A DNA stretch of 64,000 bases from Dama dama (GCF_033118175.1 NC_083693.1:23032481-23096480), one strand, 5' to 3'; counted from the stretch's first letter, positions 20,359-31,589 are shown. The notes: a model not told the origin generated them from the letters alone. A program made the numbers and translations.

Positions 20359-20580
20359 TGGCTTCGCCTGCTGCGGAGCTCGGCAGTCTGGGGGCGGGCT
20401 TCAGTACTTGCGGGACTTGGGCTCAGTAGTTGTGGGTCGCCGGGCCAAGTGACTTTTAACCTCTTTCTGTGTCTCAGTTTCTCTGACTCTAGTCTGGAGA
20501 TAACTCACAGGGTTGATGTAAGGATCACCTGAGTTTATTCATGTAAAGCCCTTGATGTCTTTGATGTTCACATTGTACCA

Positions 20581-20957
20581 TCTATAGCCAATGAGGCTCC
20601 TTTAAGTTGGGTTTTGTATCATTTTGAAATGGCCCCGTTTTTCTTAGATAGCCTCCCTGCTTCTGCACAGCTGTCCCTGACAGTCCTGCCTCAGACCTAG
20701 AACCGGGTATGTTTGCATGATCTCTAGATACCTTTGTGGGGAATGGTTGTTAGATGCCACAGTCTGAGAGGTACCATACTCTGTACTACTGTTCAGGCTT
20801 TTTCATTGTTCCTAAACCTTTTCAGTGGCAAAATAAAAATGAATAATGTGTTAATACTAATGCTTACAATCCAAACGGATCATTCTGAGGCTTTTACATA
20901 ACTTCTTAGGTTTTATCCTTGTTCCTATTTCCCATATAGTGAACATTTTGATTTCTA
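20581..20957. other. Single-copy non-coding stretch
   Basis: No recognised repeat or coding signal. Confidence 0.35.
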
Positions 20958-21605
20958 ATCTCATTAATATAATTATAAAATTCACAAACCTATAGCTAGA
21001 TTGATCAAAAAAAGAAAGAGCTCAAATTACTAGAATCAGGAATGAAAGAGGACACATTATGAGTGATCTTACAGAAATAAAAAGTGAATCTGAAATAAGG
21101 TACTATGGACAATTGTACCCCTATAAATTAGATAAGCTAGATGATTTGGGAAAATTCTTAGAAAGATAAAAGCCACTAAAACCGACAAGAAGAAGTAGAA
21201 ATTCTGAATAGACCTATAACAAGTGAAGAGATTAATAACCAGAGAACTTCCCACAAAGAGAGGCCAGGCATTGAAGGCTCTGAAGGCTTCACTGGTGAAC
21301 TCTTTTTTTTTTTTTCACATCATTCAGTCGTGTCTGACTTTTTGTGGTCCCATGGACTGTGTAGCCCACCAGGCTCCTCTGTCCATGGAATTCTCCAGGC
21401 CAGAATACTGGAGTGGGTAGCCTTTCTCTTCTCCAGGGGATCTTCCCAACCCAGGGATAGAACCCAGGTCTCCTGCATTGCAGGTGTATTCTTTACCATC
21501 TGAGCCACCAGGGAAGCCCATTTTACTGAGTGGAAGGCATTCCCAAGGGAATAAGGGAAAATTATTCAGATTCTTTCTATGATTCTAAAATGAGACAAAG
21601 ACATC
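20958..21605 (+). pseudogene. L1 ORF2 fragment (broken), split by Bov-tA
   Basis: The nucleotide sequence 'tcaaattactagaatcagga', 'gaatagacctataacaagtg', 'cttcactggtgaactc' and 'gacaaagacatcataagaaa' matches the region of mammalian L1 ORF2 at and just before the start of the reverse-transcriptase domain. Frames are broken by stops and by an inserted SINE, and no intact domain remains. It is a dead 5'- and 3'-truncated LINE-1 piece, not a host gene. Confidence 0.75.
21302..21519 (-). mobile_element. Bov-tA SINE
   Basis: Poly(T) at the left, then the BovB-like tail, then a well-kept tRNA-derived head ending 'tgagccaccagggaagccca'. Inserted in the L1 ORF2 remnant. Confidence 0.92.
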
Positions 21606-21623
21606 ATAAGAAAAGACAGGGGA

Positions 21624-21735
21624 ATGGCTACCTACTCCAGTAGTCTTGCCTGGAGAATCCCATGAACAGAGGAGCCTGGGGGCTATAGTCCATGGGGTTG
21701 CAAAGAGTCGGACATGACTGAAAAGACTGAAAATA
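21624..21735 (+). mobile_element. Bov-tA SINE 3' half
   Basis: Starts within the body at 'gggaatggctacctactcca' and ends 'gacatgactgaaaagactga'. It is 5' truncated. Confidence 0.85.
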
Positions 21736-22544
21736 CTGTACAGCACAGGGAAGTTTATTTTATTTTCAAATGATTTCTTTAAACACTTTTCTAGTTTAAG
21801 TATATAACATGATTGTTGTAAAAAATTAGAAAAATTATAGAATTGCAGTTGTTAATGTGGAAAGTCCAAATTGGCCGTAATCCAACCCCTAGAAATAATC
21901 TTTGTTACTGGTCCAACATATATTCTACCAGATTTTTTCCTTCACTCAATGAGAAAAATCATTTCTCAAGTTACTTTACAATGAAGTTAGCTATTATGTG
22001 ATTCCTCATTAGCACTAGGTTTTTGTGAAGATTATCCAGTGATTCTTTGCACTGTGTCTCAATCCTCCGAGAAGTATAGCCATTGTTAGAAAGTTGTGGG
22101 GAAAGACAATATGTTAATTGTTTCAGGGAATCAAATATGGGAGATAGCGTATGTTTTGCAGTGTGAAGAATATAGCAGTGGGGGAAGATCAGATCCAGAA
22201 TGGAAACACTTGAGTAAAGCTTACAGGGCCAAGCCTTGCCCCAAGCTCCAGATTCCACCCAATAGGACATCATCTAATGGGATTGGTGAGTCTGGTGCCC
22301 AGCAGAGGCAAGAAAGATCCATTAGTCCAGTGCCTACATAACATTGGACCATTTCTTCAAACTTCTCTCTCCGTGCAGATTCCAAGCCTCTCACTCTTCC
22401 CTCCCATCCTAGGAGCAGGCTGTGGATTTGATGCATCCATCATCTGTCTTATGTTGTTCAACTGTAAATTAAAAAAGAAAAAGATAATTTTAATGCATAA
22501 GCCCTTCCTCCCATAAGTTGAATCATTACAGAAATTATTTTATA
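21736..22544. other. Unclassified non-coding stretch
   Basis: AT-rich to 22000, then mixed composition. Possibly old repeat, but no family recognised. Overlapping short frames at 22096-22516 lack any domain. Confidence 0.35.
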
Positions 22545-22899
22545 CCACAAATTCTCTGTTTCTGAGTTCTTAATTTTGACTTTTCTTTCAGCTGGCCTTA
22601 GTATATATACTATATATATTTAGCTGGCCAAGTAATTTTTTCACAAAACAACATGCAGGATATGTTTTCTAATCCTTAGACATCTAAGAATAACTTTCTG
22701 TTGCCTTTACACATGAAAAACCTTTTGACTAGGTTGAAAAATGTTTGCAACCTTGCTGCTCAAAACTGAATAGATATTACTGTATTGTCTTTTGGGACTT
22801 CTTGCTATTGCTTCAGGAACTCTGGGCAGTGTGAGTTTTATTCCTTTGTAAGTGATCTAGGATTTATGCTGGAGTGCTTTTTTTCCCCTTTGTCTTTTA

Positions 22900-23235
22900 T
22901 TTATTGTTTTAAAATTAATTAATTTTTTTTTTGGCTGTGCTGAGTCCTTGTTGCTGTGAGCAGACTTTTCCCTAGTTGTGGCAAGCAGGGGGCGGCTCTC
23001 TAGTTGCAGTGCTTGGGCTTCTCATTGCAGTGGCTTCTCTTGTTGCAGAGCACGAGCTCCAGGGCTCGTGGGCTTCAGTAGTTGTGGCTCGGGGACTCCT
23101 GAGCAAGTGATCAATAGTTGTGGCACACAGACTTAGTTGCCTGTGGCAGGTGGGATCTTCCTGGACCAGGGATTGAACTCCTGTCCCCTGCATTGGCAGG
23201 TGGATTCTTAGCCACTAGACCAGCAGGGAAGTCCT
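22900..23235 (-). mobile_element. CHR-1 SINE, full length, with target-site duplication
   Basis: Minus-strand CHR-1 from 'ggctgtgctgagtccttgtt' to 'gaccagcagggaagtcct'. A perfect 13-bp duplication, 'cctttgtctttta', lies at 22887-22899 and 23236-23248. Confidence 0.93.
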
Positions 23236-23825
23236 CCTTTGTCTTTTAAATTGCTTACTGGGATATATTTAGATGTGTGATCTAGATATTCCCTGTTTTC
23301 CCTCTAGATCCAGTCTCCGTTTTCCCCAGCCTGCTTCGGCCCTGGGGTTTTTGCACATGGAACCAACTGACTCCCATTCCCCTGAGCTTCTGCTTTGTCG
23401 GGCCACTGAAAGGTGTGGGAAGAGATCAGGGGCAGGAGAGTGCTTGCGTTTCTTCTACAACTCTCTCTGGGTTCAACTCCCTCACCTCTTTAGACTAGGA
23501 ATGGGCATGACGATTAAATTCTCCACTGGTTCTGTATGAATCCCCTTTTATTGATTATTCTGGGAACTTGGTGAATACTCTCAAACTGCAGCTTATATGA
23601 TTTCTGTCCACTGATTTTCAGGATCACGATGATTCCTTCTGTTACAGCCAGTCTACACGTAAACTATTCAGTGGTTTCTGTTTTTTCAATTTCAGATTTT
23701 GCATTTTTCAGTTCTAGAATTTTCATTTGGTTGCTTTTTAGATTTTCCATTTCTTTGCTCATATTTTAATTTGTTCGTTCATTACGATCATATTGTTCTT
23801 TAAGTCTTTGAAAATATTTATGTGC

Positions 23826-24040
23826 ATGTGTACTAAGTTGCTTTAGTTGTCTGGGTCTTTGCGACCCTGTGGACTGTGGCCCGCCAGGCTCCTCTGTCCG
23901 TGGAATTGTCCAGGTAAGAATACTGGAGTGGGTTGCCATTCTCTCCTCCAGAGAATCTCCCTGACCCAGGGATCAAACTTTTGTCTCTTCTGTCTCCCAC
24001 GTTGGCAGGCAGGTTCTTTACTGTTAGTGCCACCTGGGAA
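23826..24040 (-). mobile_element. Bov-tA SINE
   Basis: Minus-strand copy, BovB-like tail at left and head 'agtgccacctgggaag' at right. It abuts a CHR-2 remnant and probably inserted into it. Confidence 0.9.
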
Positions 24041-24106
24041 GGGATTGAACCTTTGTCATGGCAGTGAAACTGCCAAATCCTAACCACTGGACCACCAGGG
24101 AACCCT
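24041..24106 (-). mobile_element. CHR-2 SINE 5' remnant
   Basis: Only the head half remains: 'ggattgaacctttgtcatgg' to 'ctggaccaccagggaaccc'. The tail half is missing on the other side of the Bov-tA. Confidence 0.7.
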
Positions 24107-24364
24107 TATAGTAGCTAATTTAAGGTTCTTGCCTACTAATTCCAACTTCTGAGTCATCTTGGAATTAGTTTCTTATTTAGATTTAATTAGATCTCTATTT
24201 TTATTATTTATCTTATTATTATGTCTCATTTTCTTTTGTTTTCACCTAATAGTTTTTCTCATTGATACTGGACTTTGTGGGGGATGTACTGTAGAGAATC
24301 TCAAACCTGTCTTCTACCTTTGAAGAGTGTTGAATTTTGTTTTAGAAGGTAGTGAAATTACTTT

Positions 24365-25204
24365 GTTGTTGTTGTTCAGTCACTCAGTTGTATCCGACTC
24401 TTTGTGACCCCATGGACCGAAGCACGCCAGGCCTCCCTGTCTATCACCAATTCCTGGAGTTTACTCAAACTCATGTCCAGAGTCGGTGATGCCATCCAAC
24501 CATCTCATCTAGTCCCCTTCTCCTCCTGCCTTCTATCTCTCTCAGCATCAGGGTCTTTTCTAATGAGTCGGCTCTTTGCATCAGGTGGCCAAGGTATTGG
24601 AGCTTCAGCTTCAGCATCACTACTTCTAATGAATATTCAGGGTTGATTTCCTTTAGGATTGACTGGGTTGATCTCCTTGCAGTCCGAGGGACCCTCAAGA
24701 GTTTTCTCCAACACCACAGTTCAAAAGCATCAATTCTTTGGCACTCAGCCTTCTTTATGGTTCAACTCTCACATACATACATGACTACTGGAAAAACTAT
24801 AGCTTTGACTAGACGGACCTTTGTCACAAAGTAATGTCTCTGCTTTTGAATATACTGTCTAGGATAGTCATAGCTTTTCTTCCAAGGAGCAAGTGTCTTT
24901 TCATTTCATGACTGCAGCCACCATCTACAGTGATTTTGGAGCCCAAGAAAATGAAGTCTGTCAGGGTTTCCATTGTTTCCACATCTATTTGCCATGAAGT
25001 GATGGGACCAGATGCCATGATCTTAAATTTTTTGAATGTTGAGCTTTAAGTCGGCTTTTTCACTCTCCTCTTTCACTTTCATCAAGAGGCTCTTCAGTTC
25101 CTCTTCATTTTCTGCCATAAGGGTGGTGTCATCTGCATATCTGAGGTTATTGATATTTCTGTTGGCAGTCTTGATTCCAGTTTGTGCTTCATCCAGCCAA
25201 GCAA
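24365..25204 (-). mobile_element. BovB LINE, 840-bp 3' fragment with perfect target-site duplication
   Basis: The longest BovB in the window. It runs from the 3' terminus 'ttgttcagtcactcagttgt' back into the ORF2 reverse-transcriptase region ('ctgccataagggtggtgtca', the antisense of the segment around the catalytic palm). The ORF2 frame is broken at several places. A perfect 12-bp duplication, 'tgaaattacttt', lies at 24353-24364 and 25205-25216. The insertion is 5' truncated and not autonomous. Confidence 0.93.
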
Positions 25205-26029
25205 TGAAATTACTTTACATCACCATAATCTTGTGGAGGGTTATTTTGCACTTGTTAGGGCAGGTCTGTTTTAGTTTCACCATTGCTTTTCAAGTGAATA
25301 CCTTTGTCCTGGGAGGTGGTCTTTATTCCTACATGTGGTCTTTATGAAGTTTTGATGAAAAGCTCTTCTATCTTGGGAGGACGTGATCTACAAGCTGTTT
25401 TCCCTGTAGTGGGCGTGTGCTGAAAAATCAGCTCAGCTCTTTAGTTCTTCCAGCTGTTTTCCTCTTGGGCCTTTGTAGTCTTGCCCTACACATGTGCAGT
25501 TCTGGGGTCAGCCAATAATTTGTAAAGGGTTTCAATGGAGAGTTTGAGTGTACCTCCTCTGTGGCTTCCTCCATTTGTGGAATTCTGTGAGTTCTTCCGT
25601 TCACTAACCAGTTGCTTTTGCAGCCCTTGAACTTCTCCTATGATTCCACAGACCAAAAAATCTCCAGGCTCTGCCTGTCTCTGCCTGCCATGTCAGACAG
25701 ACTGGGGAGTCAGCAAAGGCAGGAGTCATATGCACGTGGACCTCACTTCATGTGATTCCCTTTTTTCCAAACGTTAAATCTTTTTCTGTCTGCTTCTGGT
25801 CATTCCACAAGTGTCTTCAAACAACTGTATTTATTAACACTCAGAGCTTATAATTGTGACCATCAGGAGGAATAGCCTAAAATCATGCTGAGTTACCATG
25901 CTATTACTGAGCCACTATTGTTTCTTGCCTCTATTTTGAAATATGCTTTCTTGTACCCTTGCTCCTATAGCCAGTTTCACCTTAGTAAGTCGTCCCATTA
26001 GAACATTAAATCTGACGAGGCTATTTTTT

Positions 26030-26668
26030 TCCTTATAAGCCAACCACTGGCAGCCCATCTCCCTCAGAATAAAGTCCCAATCCTTGCAGTCAGCGGCACT
26101 GCCCTCATTGTGTCCCCCACCCCGACTCTGTCTTATCTCTCTGACTTGCTGTCCCCATGATTTTCCATTTTAATCACTCTGTTCTTGCCACACTGATCCT
26201 CTTCCTACTCCTTGCACTTGCCTCGGGGCTGTTTCCATTTCTGTTCTCTCTTTCTGGAATAGGTTTCCCCCACCCTATTTAAACGTGTAAATCCCAAGAC
26301 CCCTACCTACTCTCACAGTCTTTTAAAAAAAGATACTTATTTTTTTGGCTGCACCAGGTCTTAGTTGCAGCACGTGGGATCTTTAGTTGTGGCATGCAGA
26401 CTCTTAGTGATAGCACGTGGTCAGCATTTCCCTGACCAGGGATTGAACCCAGGCCCCCTGCATTGGGAGCACAGAGTCTTAATCATCAGGGAAGCCCTTC
26501 ACTCTTTTTACCATCTCCCCTAATTTACTTTATCTTCATCGTGCTTGCCATCAACTTAATAATTAATTGTCTACCTTCACGAGGATGTAAGTTCCATGCA
26601 GGCAGGGATTTTTGGTGTTTTGTTCACATCTGTATTCCTGGGACCTGGCATAGATGAATATTAAGTGA
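26030..26668 (+). mobile_element. L2 LINE 3' region, split by CHR-2
   Basis: Well-preserved L2: 'ccctcagaataaagtcccaa', 'cctcggggctgtttccattt' and 'tttctggaataggtttcccc', then after the SINE 'gtaagttccatgcaggcagg' and 'ctgggacctggcatagatga'. Removing the SINE restores the L2 order. Confidence 0.8.
26322..26498 (-). mobile_element. CHR-2-type SINE nested in L2
   Basis: Minus-strand copy: 'ttggctgcaccaggtcttag', 'gaccagggattgaacccagg', ending 'aatcatcagggaagccc'. A degraded 'tcacagtctttt' / 'tcactctttt' pair flanks it. Confidence 0.88.
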
Positions 26669-27417
26669 ATTTTTCTCCACTGGGACTCATATAGGCTCAG
26701 CTCCTTAATACTGAAAATACTGTCTAGGGTAGTTCCCAGCTATTATGAAACTGGCATGTTTTATCTTGGACTATTTCTCTTTATTCCTATAGAGTCTTCC
26801 CTACAAGGCTTTCCTTACAATGCTGATCTCCTGGGACACACACTGTGGAATGTGATAAAACGTCAGTGAATTAGGTGTCTGTGGAGTTTGGGTTATTATT
26901 ATTATTATTTTTTTTTATCAGAAATAACCTTAGGAAAATCTGATATCTTTTAAATTTGTTCGTATCACATAAAATATACCAGGTTCTAGTGTTTTCAGAG
27001 TTAATAGGATAGAGATAAGAAAAAGGAGATAACGATTTAATCATTGACATAATACATTTTATGCCTACATAGATTATGCATTGTTGACCTTTAAGTTAAT
27101 TTAGGCTTAATGAGATGGTGTTTGAAGACTTAATATAATTATTTTATTATGTTTTAAAAAATTATTCTCTGAGCTTGTGCATGTTTTATACCTCATAAAG
27201 GCCCATGTGTATTGCCTTCTCATTGAATATATATATTTTTAGCTGTTTTCTGGTTTGAGGTTCGCAGAGTCTGATCTCATGAAGGATGGTTTTACTCAAA
27301 TGTTTAATTTTCCCAGGCATTCTACAACTTTTCTTTTTCCATGTTTTTCAATGGAGACCTTTATTTCCAAAAGAAATTAAACTTTATATTCTGAAAATGG
27401 ATTCTTTAGATATTCTT
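26669..27417. other. AT-rich non-coding stretch
   Basis: About 750 bp, AT-rich, with a (TTA)n run near 26892. No confident repeat assignment and no coding signal. Confidence 0.35.
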
Positions 27418-27560
27418 GGAACTTCTCTTGGGATCCAGTGGTTAAGATTCTGCCTTGCAGTGCAGAGGACCTGGGTTCTATCCCTGGTCGGGGAACTAAG
27501 ATCCTGTCTGTTGTACAGAGCAGCTCCCCCCTGCCCCCATAAATAAATGATAAAAAGAGG
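27418..27560 (+). mobile_element. CHR-2-type SINE
   Basis: Plus-strand copy: 'ggaacttctcttgggatcca', 'tgggttctatccctggtcgg', 'ggaactaagatcctgtctgt' and an A-rich end. Confidence 0.85.
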
Positions 27561-27694
27561 GGTTTGCAACAGGCATCTTTATCATCCTGGGCACAAATTG
27601 AATAATGAATGGAGAGTTCAGCTGATATTCAACGGCGGGCCCTCTAGTGTTCAATCTTGAAAATGCAGATTAATTTCTGAACAACATTGCATCC

Positions 27695-28451
27695 ACCCTT
27701 GTGGTAGAAAGCGAATTAAAGAGCCTCTTGGTAAAAGTGAAAGAGGAGAGTGAAAAAGTTGGCTTAAAGCTCAACATTCAGAAAACTAAGATCATGGCAT
27801 CCGGCCCCATCACTTCATGGGAAATAGATGGGGAAACAGTGGAAACACTGACAGACTTTATTTTGGGGGGGCTCCAAAATCACTGCAGATGATGACTGCA
27901 GCCATGAAATTAAAAAGCATTTACTCCTTGGAAGAAAAGTTATGACCAACCTAGATAGCATATTAAAAAGCAGAGACATTACTTTGCCAACAAATGTCCA
28001 TCTAGTCAAGACTGTGGTTTTTCCAGTAATCATGTGTGGATGTGAGAGTTGGACTATAAAGAAAGCTGAGCGCCAAAGAATTGATGCTTTTGAACTGTGG
28101 TGTTGGAGAAGACTTGGACTGCAAGGAGATCCAATTATTCCATCCTAAAGGAGATCAGTCCTGAATATTCATTGGAAGGACTGATGTTGAAGCTGAAACT
28201 CCAATACTTTGGCCACCTGATGTGAAGAACTGACTCCTTGGAAAAGACCCTGATGCTGGGAAAGATTGAAGGCAGGAGGAGAAGGGGACGACAGAGGATG
28301 AGATGGTTGGATGGCATCACTGACTCAATGGATATGAGTTTGAGTAAGCTTCAGGAGCTGGTGGTGGACAGGGAGGCCTGGTGTGCTGCAGTCCATGGGG
28401 TCGCAAAGAGTTGGACACGACTGAGCGACTGAACTGAACTGAACTGAACTG
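27695..28451 (+). mobile_element. BovB LINE 3' fragment with target-site duplication
   Basis: 757 bp of plus-strand BovB from 'aaagcgaattaaagagcctc' to the terminal tandem 'gaactgaactgaactgaact'. ORF2 is recognisable (KLNIQKTKIMASGPITSWEI; CGCESWTIKKAERQR), but it is frameshifted by a run of G at about 27863 and by a deletion in the RRLLRVP block. The 9-bp duplication 'attgcatcc' lies at 27686-27694 and 28452-28460. Confidence 0.92.
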
Positions 28452-28460
28452 ATTGCATCC

Positions 28461-28834
28461 CAGGGAGCCCCAGGGTCTCCAGCAGAAGCCAGGAAATCAG
28501 AAGGGGAGGGACGAGGAGGCTGAATAGCTGGACTCTGGCCTCATCCCTTTCAGCCATAGAAGCTGTAGTTTTATACATTTTCTTCATCTGGGGACACTGC
28601 TTAGCTGTTACATGATAAAATAGTTATTTTGGCGCTTCAAAAATAAACATTTAAAAAGCAATAGAGTGTAAGCATGTGAAATCCAAGAAGTGATTGTACT
28701 GTACATATTCATTTATATCATCGGATTTTAGGATTTCAGCAGTATTTCCACATATAAAACATAAATGCTGGAATTAACACCAAATAGCTAGTTAAGCTAT
28801 GGTAGAATTGAATGTCTGTATATTTTCATTAAAA
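28461..28834. other. Single-copy non-coding stretch
   Basis: No recognised repeat, exon or RNA gene between the BovB and the L1 3' UTR. Confidence 0.35.
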
Positions 28835-29100
28835 AAATTCAACAAGCAACATGCATGACCCTAGAGATCATCATAGGAAGTGGAGTAAGTCAAAGACAAA
28901 TATGATATCACTTATCTGTGTAATCCATAAAGTGATACAAATGACCTTGTTTTTAGAACAGCGACAAACCCACAAGCATAGAAAACAAGTTGGAAAACAA
29001 GCATAGAAAACCCAAGGGGAAAGGGGAGGGGTAAATCAGGAGTGTAGGATTATCAGATCCACACTTGTATATGTAAAATAAATAAACAAGGACCTACTGG
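28835..29100 (+). mobile_element. L1 3' UTR fragment
   Basis: 'tgcatgaccctagagatcat', 'atatgatatcacttatctgt', 'ccaaggggaaaggggagggg' and 'ataaacaaggacctactgga' follow the order of the cetartiodactyl L1 3' UTR. Confidence 0.75.
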
Positions 29101-29234
29101 AACAGCCGCAGGGTCCTCTAGGATTTGCACAGCCACCCAGCTTGAGTGTGGAGCAAATATCATTTCCTGGCAGTGAAGGGACAGCAGTACGCAGAACTTA
29201 GTGGGGCTTAGTGATCAGCAGCAGAGGGTGAGTC

Positions 29235-29898
29235 ATTTAAAATGTTGATTTGCAATGCTGTGTTAATTTCTGCTACACAGCGAAGGGATTCAGTTATACA
29301 TATATGTGCATATTCTTTTTCATATTCTTTCCCATAATGGCTTATCACAGGGTATTGAATATAGTTCCCTGTGGGATGCAGTGTGTGTGCTCAGTCGCTC
29401 TGTCCCATCTGACTCTTTGCGGCCCCACGGACTGTAGCCCGCCAGCCTCCTCTGTCCATGGGATTTCCCAGAGAAGAATACTGGGGTGGGTTGCCATTTC
29501 CTCCTGCAGGGGATCCTCCCCACCCAGGGATTAAGCCTGTGTCTCCTGCATTGCAGGTGGCCTCTTTACCGGTAGATGGGCCGCCAAGGAAGCCCGCGCT
29601 ACCCAGTAGGCCTGTGTGTTTATCCATTGTATATAGAGTAGTTTGCATCTGCTAATCCCAAACTGCTGCTCTATCCCTCCCCCACCCCCCTTCCCCTTGG
29701 CCACCTCAAGTCTGCTCTCTACATCCGTGAATCTTTCTGTTTCATAGGTAGGTTCATTTGTGTCAGAGTTTAGATTCCACATACAAGTGATATCACATGG
29801 GATTTGCCTTTCTTTTTCTGACTGACTTAGTGTGATCCTCTCTAGTTGCATCAGTGGCATCATTTCCTTCTTTTTTGTGGCTCGGTAGTATTCCATTT
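29235..29898 (-). mobile_element. L1 3' region, minus strand, split by Bov-tA
   Basis: The antisense L1 3' end, 'ttaatttctgctacacagcg', is followed by 'ggtattgaatatagttccct' and, right of the SINE, 'atagtttgcatctgctaatc'-like sequence and 'gattccacatacaagtgata'. It stops at 'gtagtattccatt', where a plus-strand L1 segment begins. Confidence 0.75.
29385..29595 (-). mobile_element. Bov-tA SINE nested in L1
   Basis: Minus-strand copy from 'gctcagtcgctctgtcccat' to 'gccgccaaggaagcccg'. It interrupts the L1 3' region at the 'ccctgtg' / 'cagtaggcc' point. Confidence 0.92.
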
Positions 29899-30035
29899 CT
29901 CCAAAGAAGACACACAGATGGCCAACGGGCACATGAAAAGATGCTCAGCATCACTAATTATGAGAAAATGGAAATCAAACCTGCAATGAGGTACCACCTC
30001 ATCCCAGTCAGAATGGCAGCATCTTCACTCACACA
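29899..30035 (+). mobile_element. L1 ORF2 C-terminal fragment, inverted relative to its neighbour
   Basis: 'ctccaaagaagacacacaga', 'gcacatgaaaagatgctcag' and 'aggtaccacctcatcccagt' match the plus-strand end of L1 ORF2. It directly abuts the minus-strand L1 3' region, with no spacer. Confidence 0.75.
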
Positions 30036-30114
30036 TCTGGCCAGTGATTCTGGATGATGACTGGACCTCTCCCACAAAACAAGTGACTTCTCCGTATGAT
30101 CTCTTTGATTCATT

Positions 30115-30426
30115 TTTTTTTTTTTTTTGATTGATTCATTTTTTATGACTGCGCTGGGTCCTCTTTTCGACGCGGGCTTTCTTCAGTTGCAGCACGTGGG
30201 GCTGCTCTCCCCTGCAGTGCGCTGGCTTCTCACTGCAGTGGCTTCTCTTGCTGCAAGGCACAGGCTCTAGGGGCACGGGCTTCAGTCATTGCAGCACGTG
30301 GGCTCAGCAGCTGTGGCACCTGGGTCTGTCACTCCAAGGCATGTGGGGTCCTCCTGGACCAGGGATCAAGCCTGTGTCCCCTGCCCTGGCAGGCGCACTC
30401 TTCACCCCTGGACCACCAGGGAAGCC
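30115..30426 (-). mobile_element. CHR-1 SINE, full length
   Basis: Poly(T) at the left, then 'gactgcgctgggtcctcttt', 'ctggcttctcactgcagtgg' and 'gaccagggatcaagcctgtg', ending 'ggaccaccagggaagccc'. Loosely matching flanks, 'gatctctttga' and 'ggtctcttga', may be its duplication. Confidence 0.92.
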
Positions 30427-31124
30427 CTCCGTGTGGTCTCTTGAATAGACTAGTTGGGGCTTCCTTACAGCATGGCAGCCGGGTTCCCAGAGTGAGCATC
30501 GCAGGAGGTAGGAAGTGATGTCTTGAGGGCCTGGACACAGTTATATTGTCATTTCTGCTCTATTCTATTGGCTGAGGACTAACATAGCCCAGATTCAGCA
30601 TTGACACCAACTCATGATTGGAGGAATGGTAGAGAATCTGGGGGCTCTGTTTTAAAACTGCCGCAGTTCCCGAGATGATAGAGGGGGTCACATCTCACGT
30701 CCGTTCTCATTGACTGTCTGACTGTTGCGTGTCAGTGTCTATGTCTGCTCTCTTCCTCCTCGGAACACCAATACAGTATTCCGCAGCCCATTGTATGTCG
30801 GTGGGGCAGAGAGATTAGTTTTAGCTGGTGGAGTGAGCGCAGAAGTGCCATGTGTCCCCTTGCGTCGAGGTAGGTAAGAACCATGGGTTTTCTCACTCTC
30901 TCCTGCTCACCTACCATCTAGATGCAGCAGAGCCAGAGGTGGACGTGGGTGCAGGAGCTGGTAGAGTCACAGTATGGAAGGAACCTGGGTCCCTGAACGA
31001 AGGCTAGAGTAAGTCCCTCATCCCATGCTCTCTGCTCACAATAACATGGAGGAGAGGGAGGCTTTCATCATGTTAAGTCACAGAAGTGTTGGATTATTTT
31101 TGACAGCAGGCAGCATACTCTAAT
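30427..31124. other. Single-copy non-coding stretch
   Basis: About 700 bp with no recognised repeat and no supported exon. Confidence 0.4.
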
Positions 31125-31247
31125 ACATTAACCAACCTCTCTGAACATGCTTCCTTACCTGAAAAGGTGGGTATTATCAATAGATATGATGAGTACCCTC
31201 ATAAGAATTAAGTGAAATAATTTAATGTACAGCCCCTGGCATGTAGG
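31125..31247 (+). mobile_element. MIR-like relic
   Basis: 'accaacctctctgaacatgc', 'ttccttacctgaaaaggtgg' and 'aagaattaagtgaaataatt' follow the MIR core-to-3' order. Confidence 0.6.
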
Positions 31248-31440
31248 AATTTCTCATTGGTGGCTCAGATGGTAAAGAATCTACCTGCAATGCGGGAGAC
31301 CTGGGTTTGATCCTTGGGTCAGAAGATCCCCTGGAGAAGGGCATGGTAACCCATTCCAGTATTCTTGCCTGGTGAATCCCATGGACAGAGGCTACAGTCC
31401 ATGAGGTTGCAAAGAGTCAGATATGACTGAGCGACTAATA
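31248..31440 (+). mobile_element. Bov-tA SINE
   Basis: Plus-strand copy with a slightly diverged head ('atttctcattggtggctcag') and the end 'gatatgactgagcgactaat'. About 14 bp of the body ('aggagcctgg...') are deleted. Confidence 0.92.
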
Positions 31441-31589
31441 CTTTCGGTGTCATTGCTACGAAGTTAATATGACGGCCAGTTGGAAAAGGAGGCAGGCTTG
31501 TGCCTGGGAGGATGGCGGTCCAGGAGGAGGGGAGCAGTAGGCTGGCCATCATCATCCCCATCATCAAGATGCCACCTTGATTTGTTGAG

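Larger units (their letters stand above)
19880..20441 (-). mobile_element. Outer CHR-1 SINE, itself interrupted
   Basis: Minus-strand copy with an (AT)n tract at its tail. Its flanking duplication 'gggccaagtgac' plus a diverged end sits at 19863-19878 and 20442-20457. The body stops at 'tggcttctcg' (20046) and resumes near 20369 with 'ctgcggagctcggcagtctg'. Confidence 0.85.
19785..20580 (+). mobile_element. MIR SINE split by two nested CHR-1 copies
   Basis: The left half 'gaggttgcggacctgggttt' and 'aggggccaagtgacctttt' joins the right half 'aacctctttctgtgtctcag' then 'atgtaaagcccttgatgtc'. The split is explained by the CHR-1 nest with a duplicated 'gggccaagtgac'. Confidence 0.72.
22545..25800 (-). 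mobile_element. Long degenerate L1M relic with five later insertions
   Basis: Segments before, between and after the young insertions resemble the antisense of an old L1M: 'tctgtttctgagttcttaat', 'tcagttctagaattttcatt', 'actaattccaacttctgagt', 'ttgaagagtgttgaattttg' and 'cttgttagggcaggtctgtt'. Three kb of host repeat is interrupted by a CHR-1, a Bov-tA, a CHR-2 piece and a BovB. Its right limit is uncertain. Confidence 0.5.
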
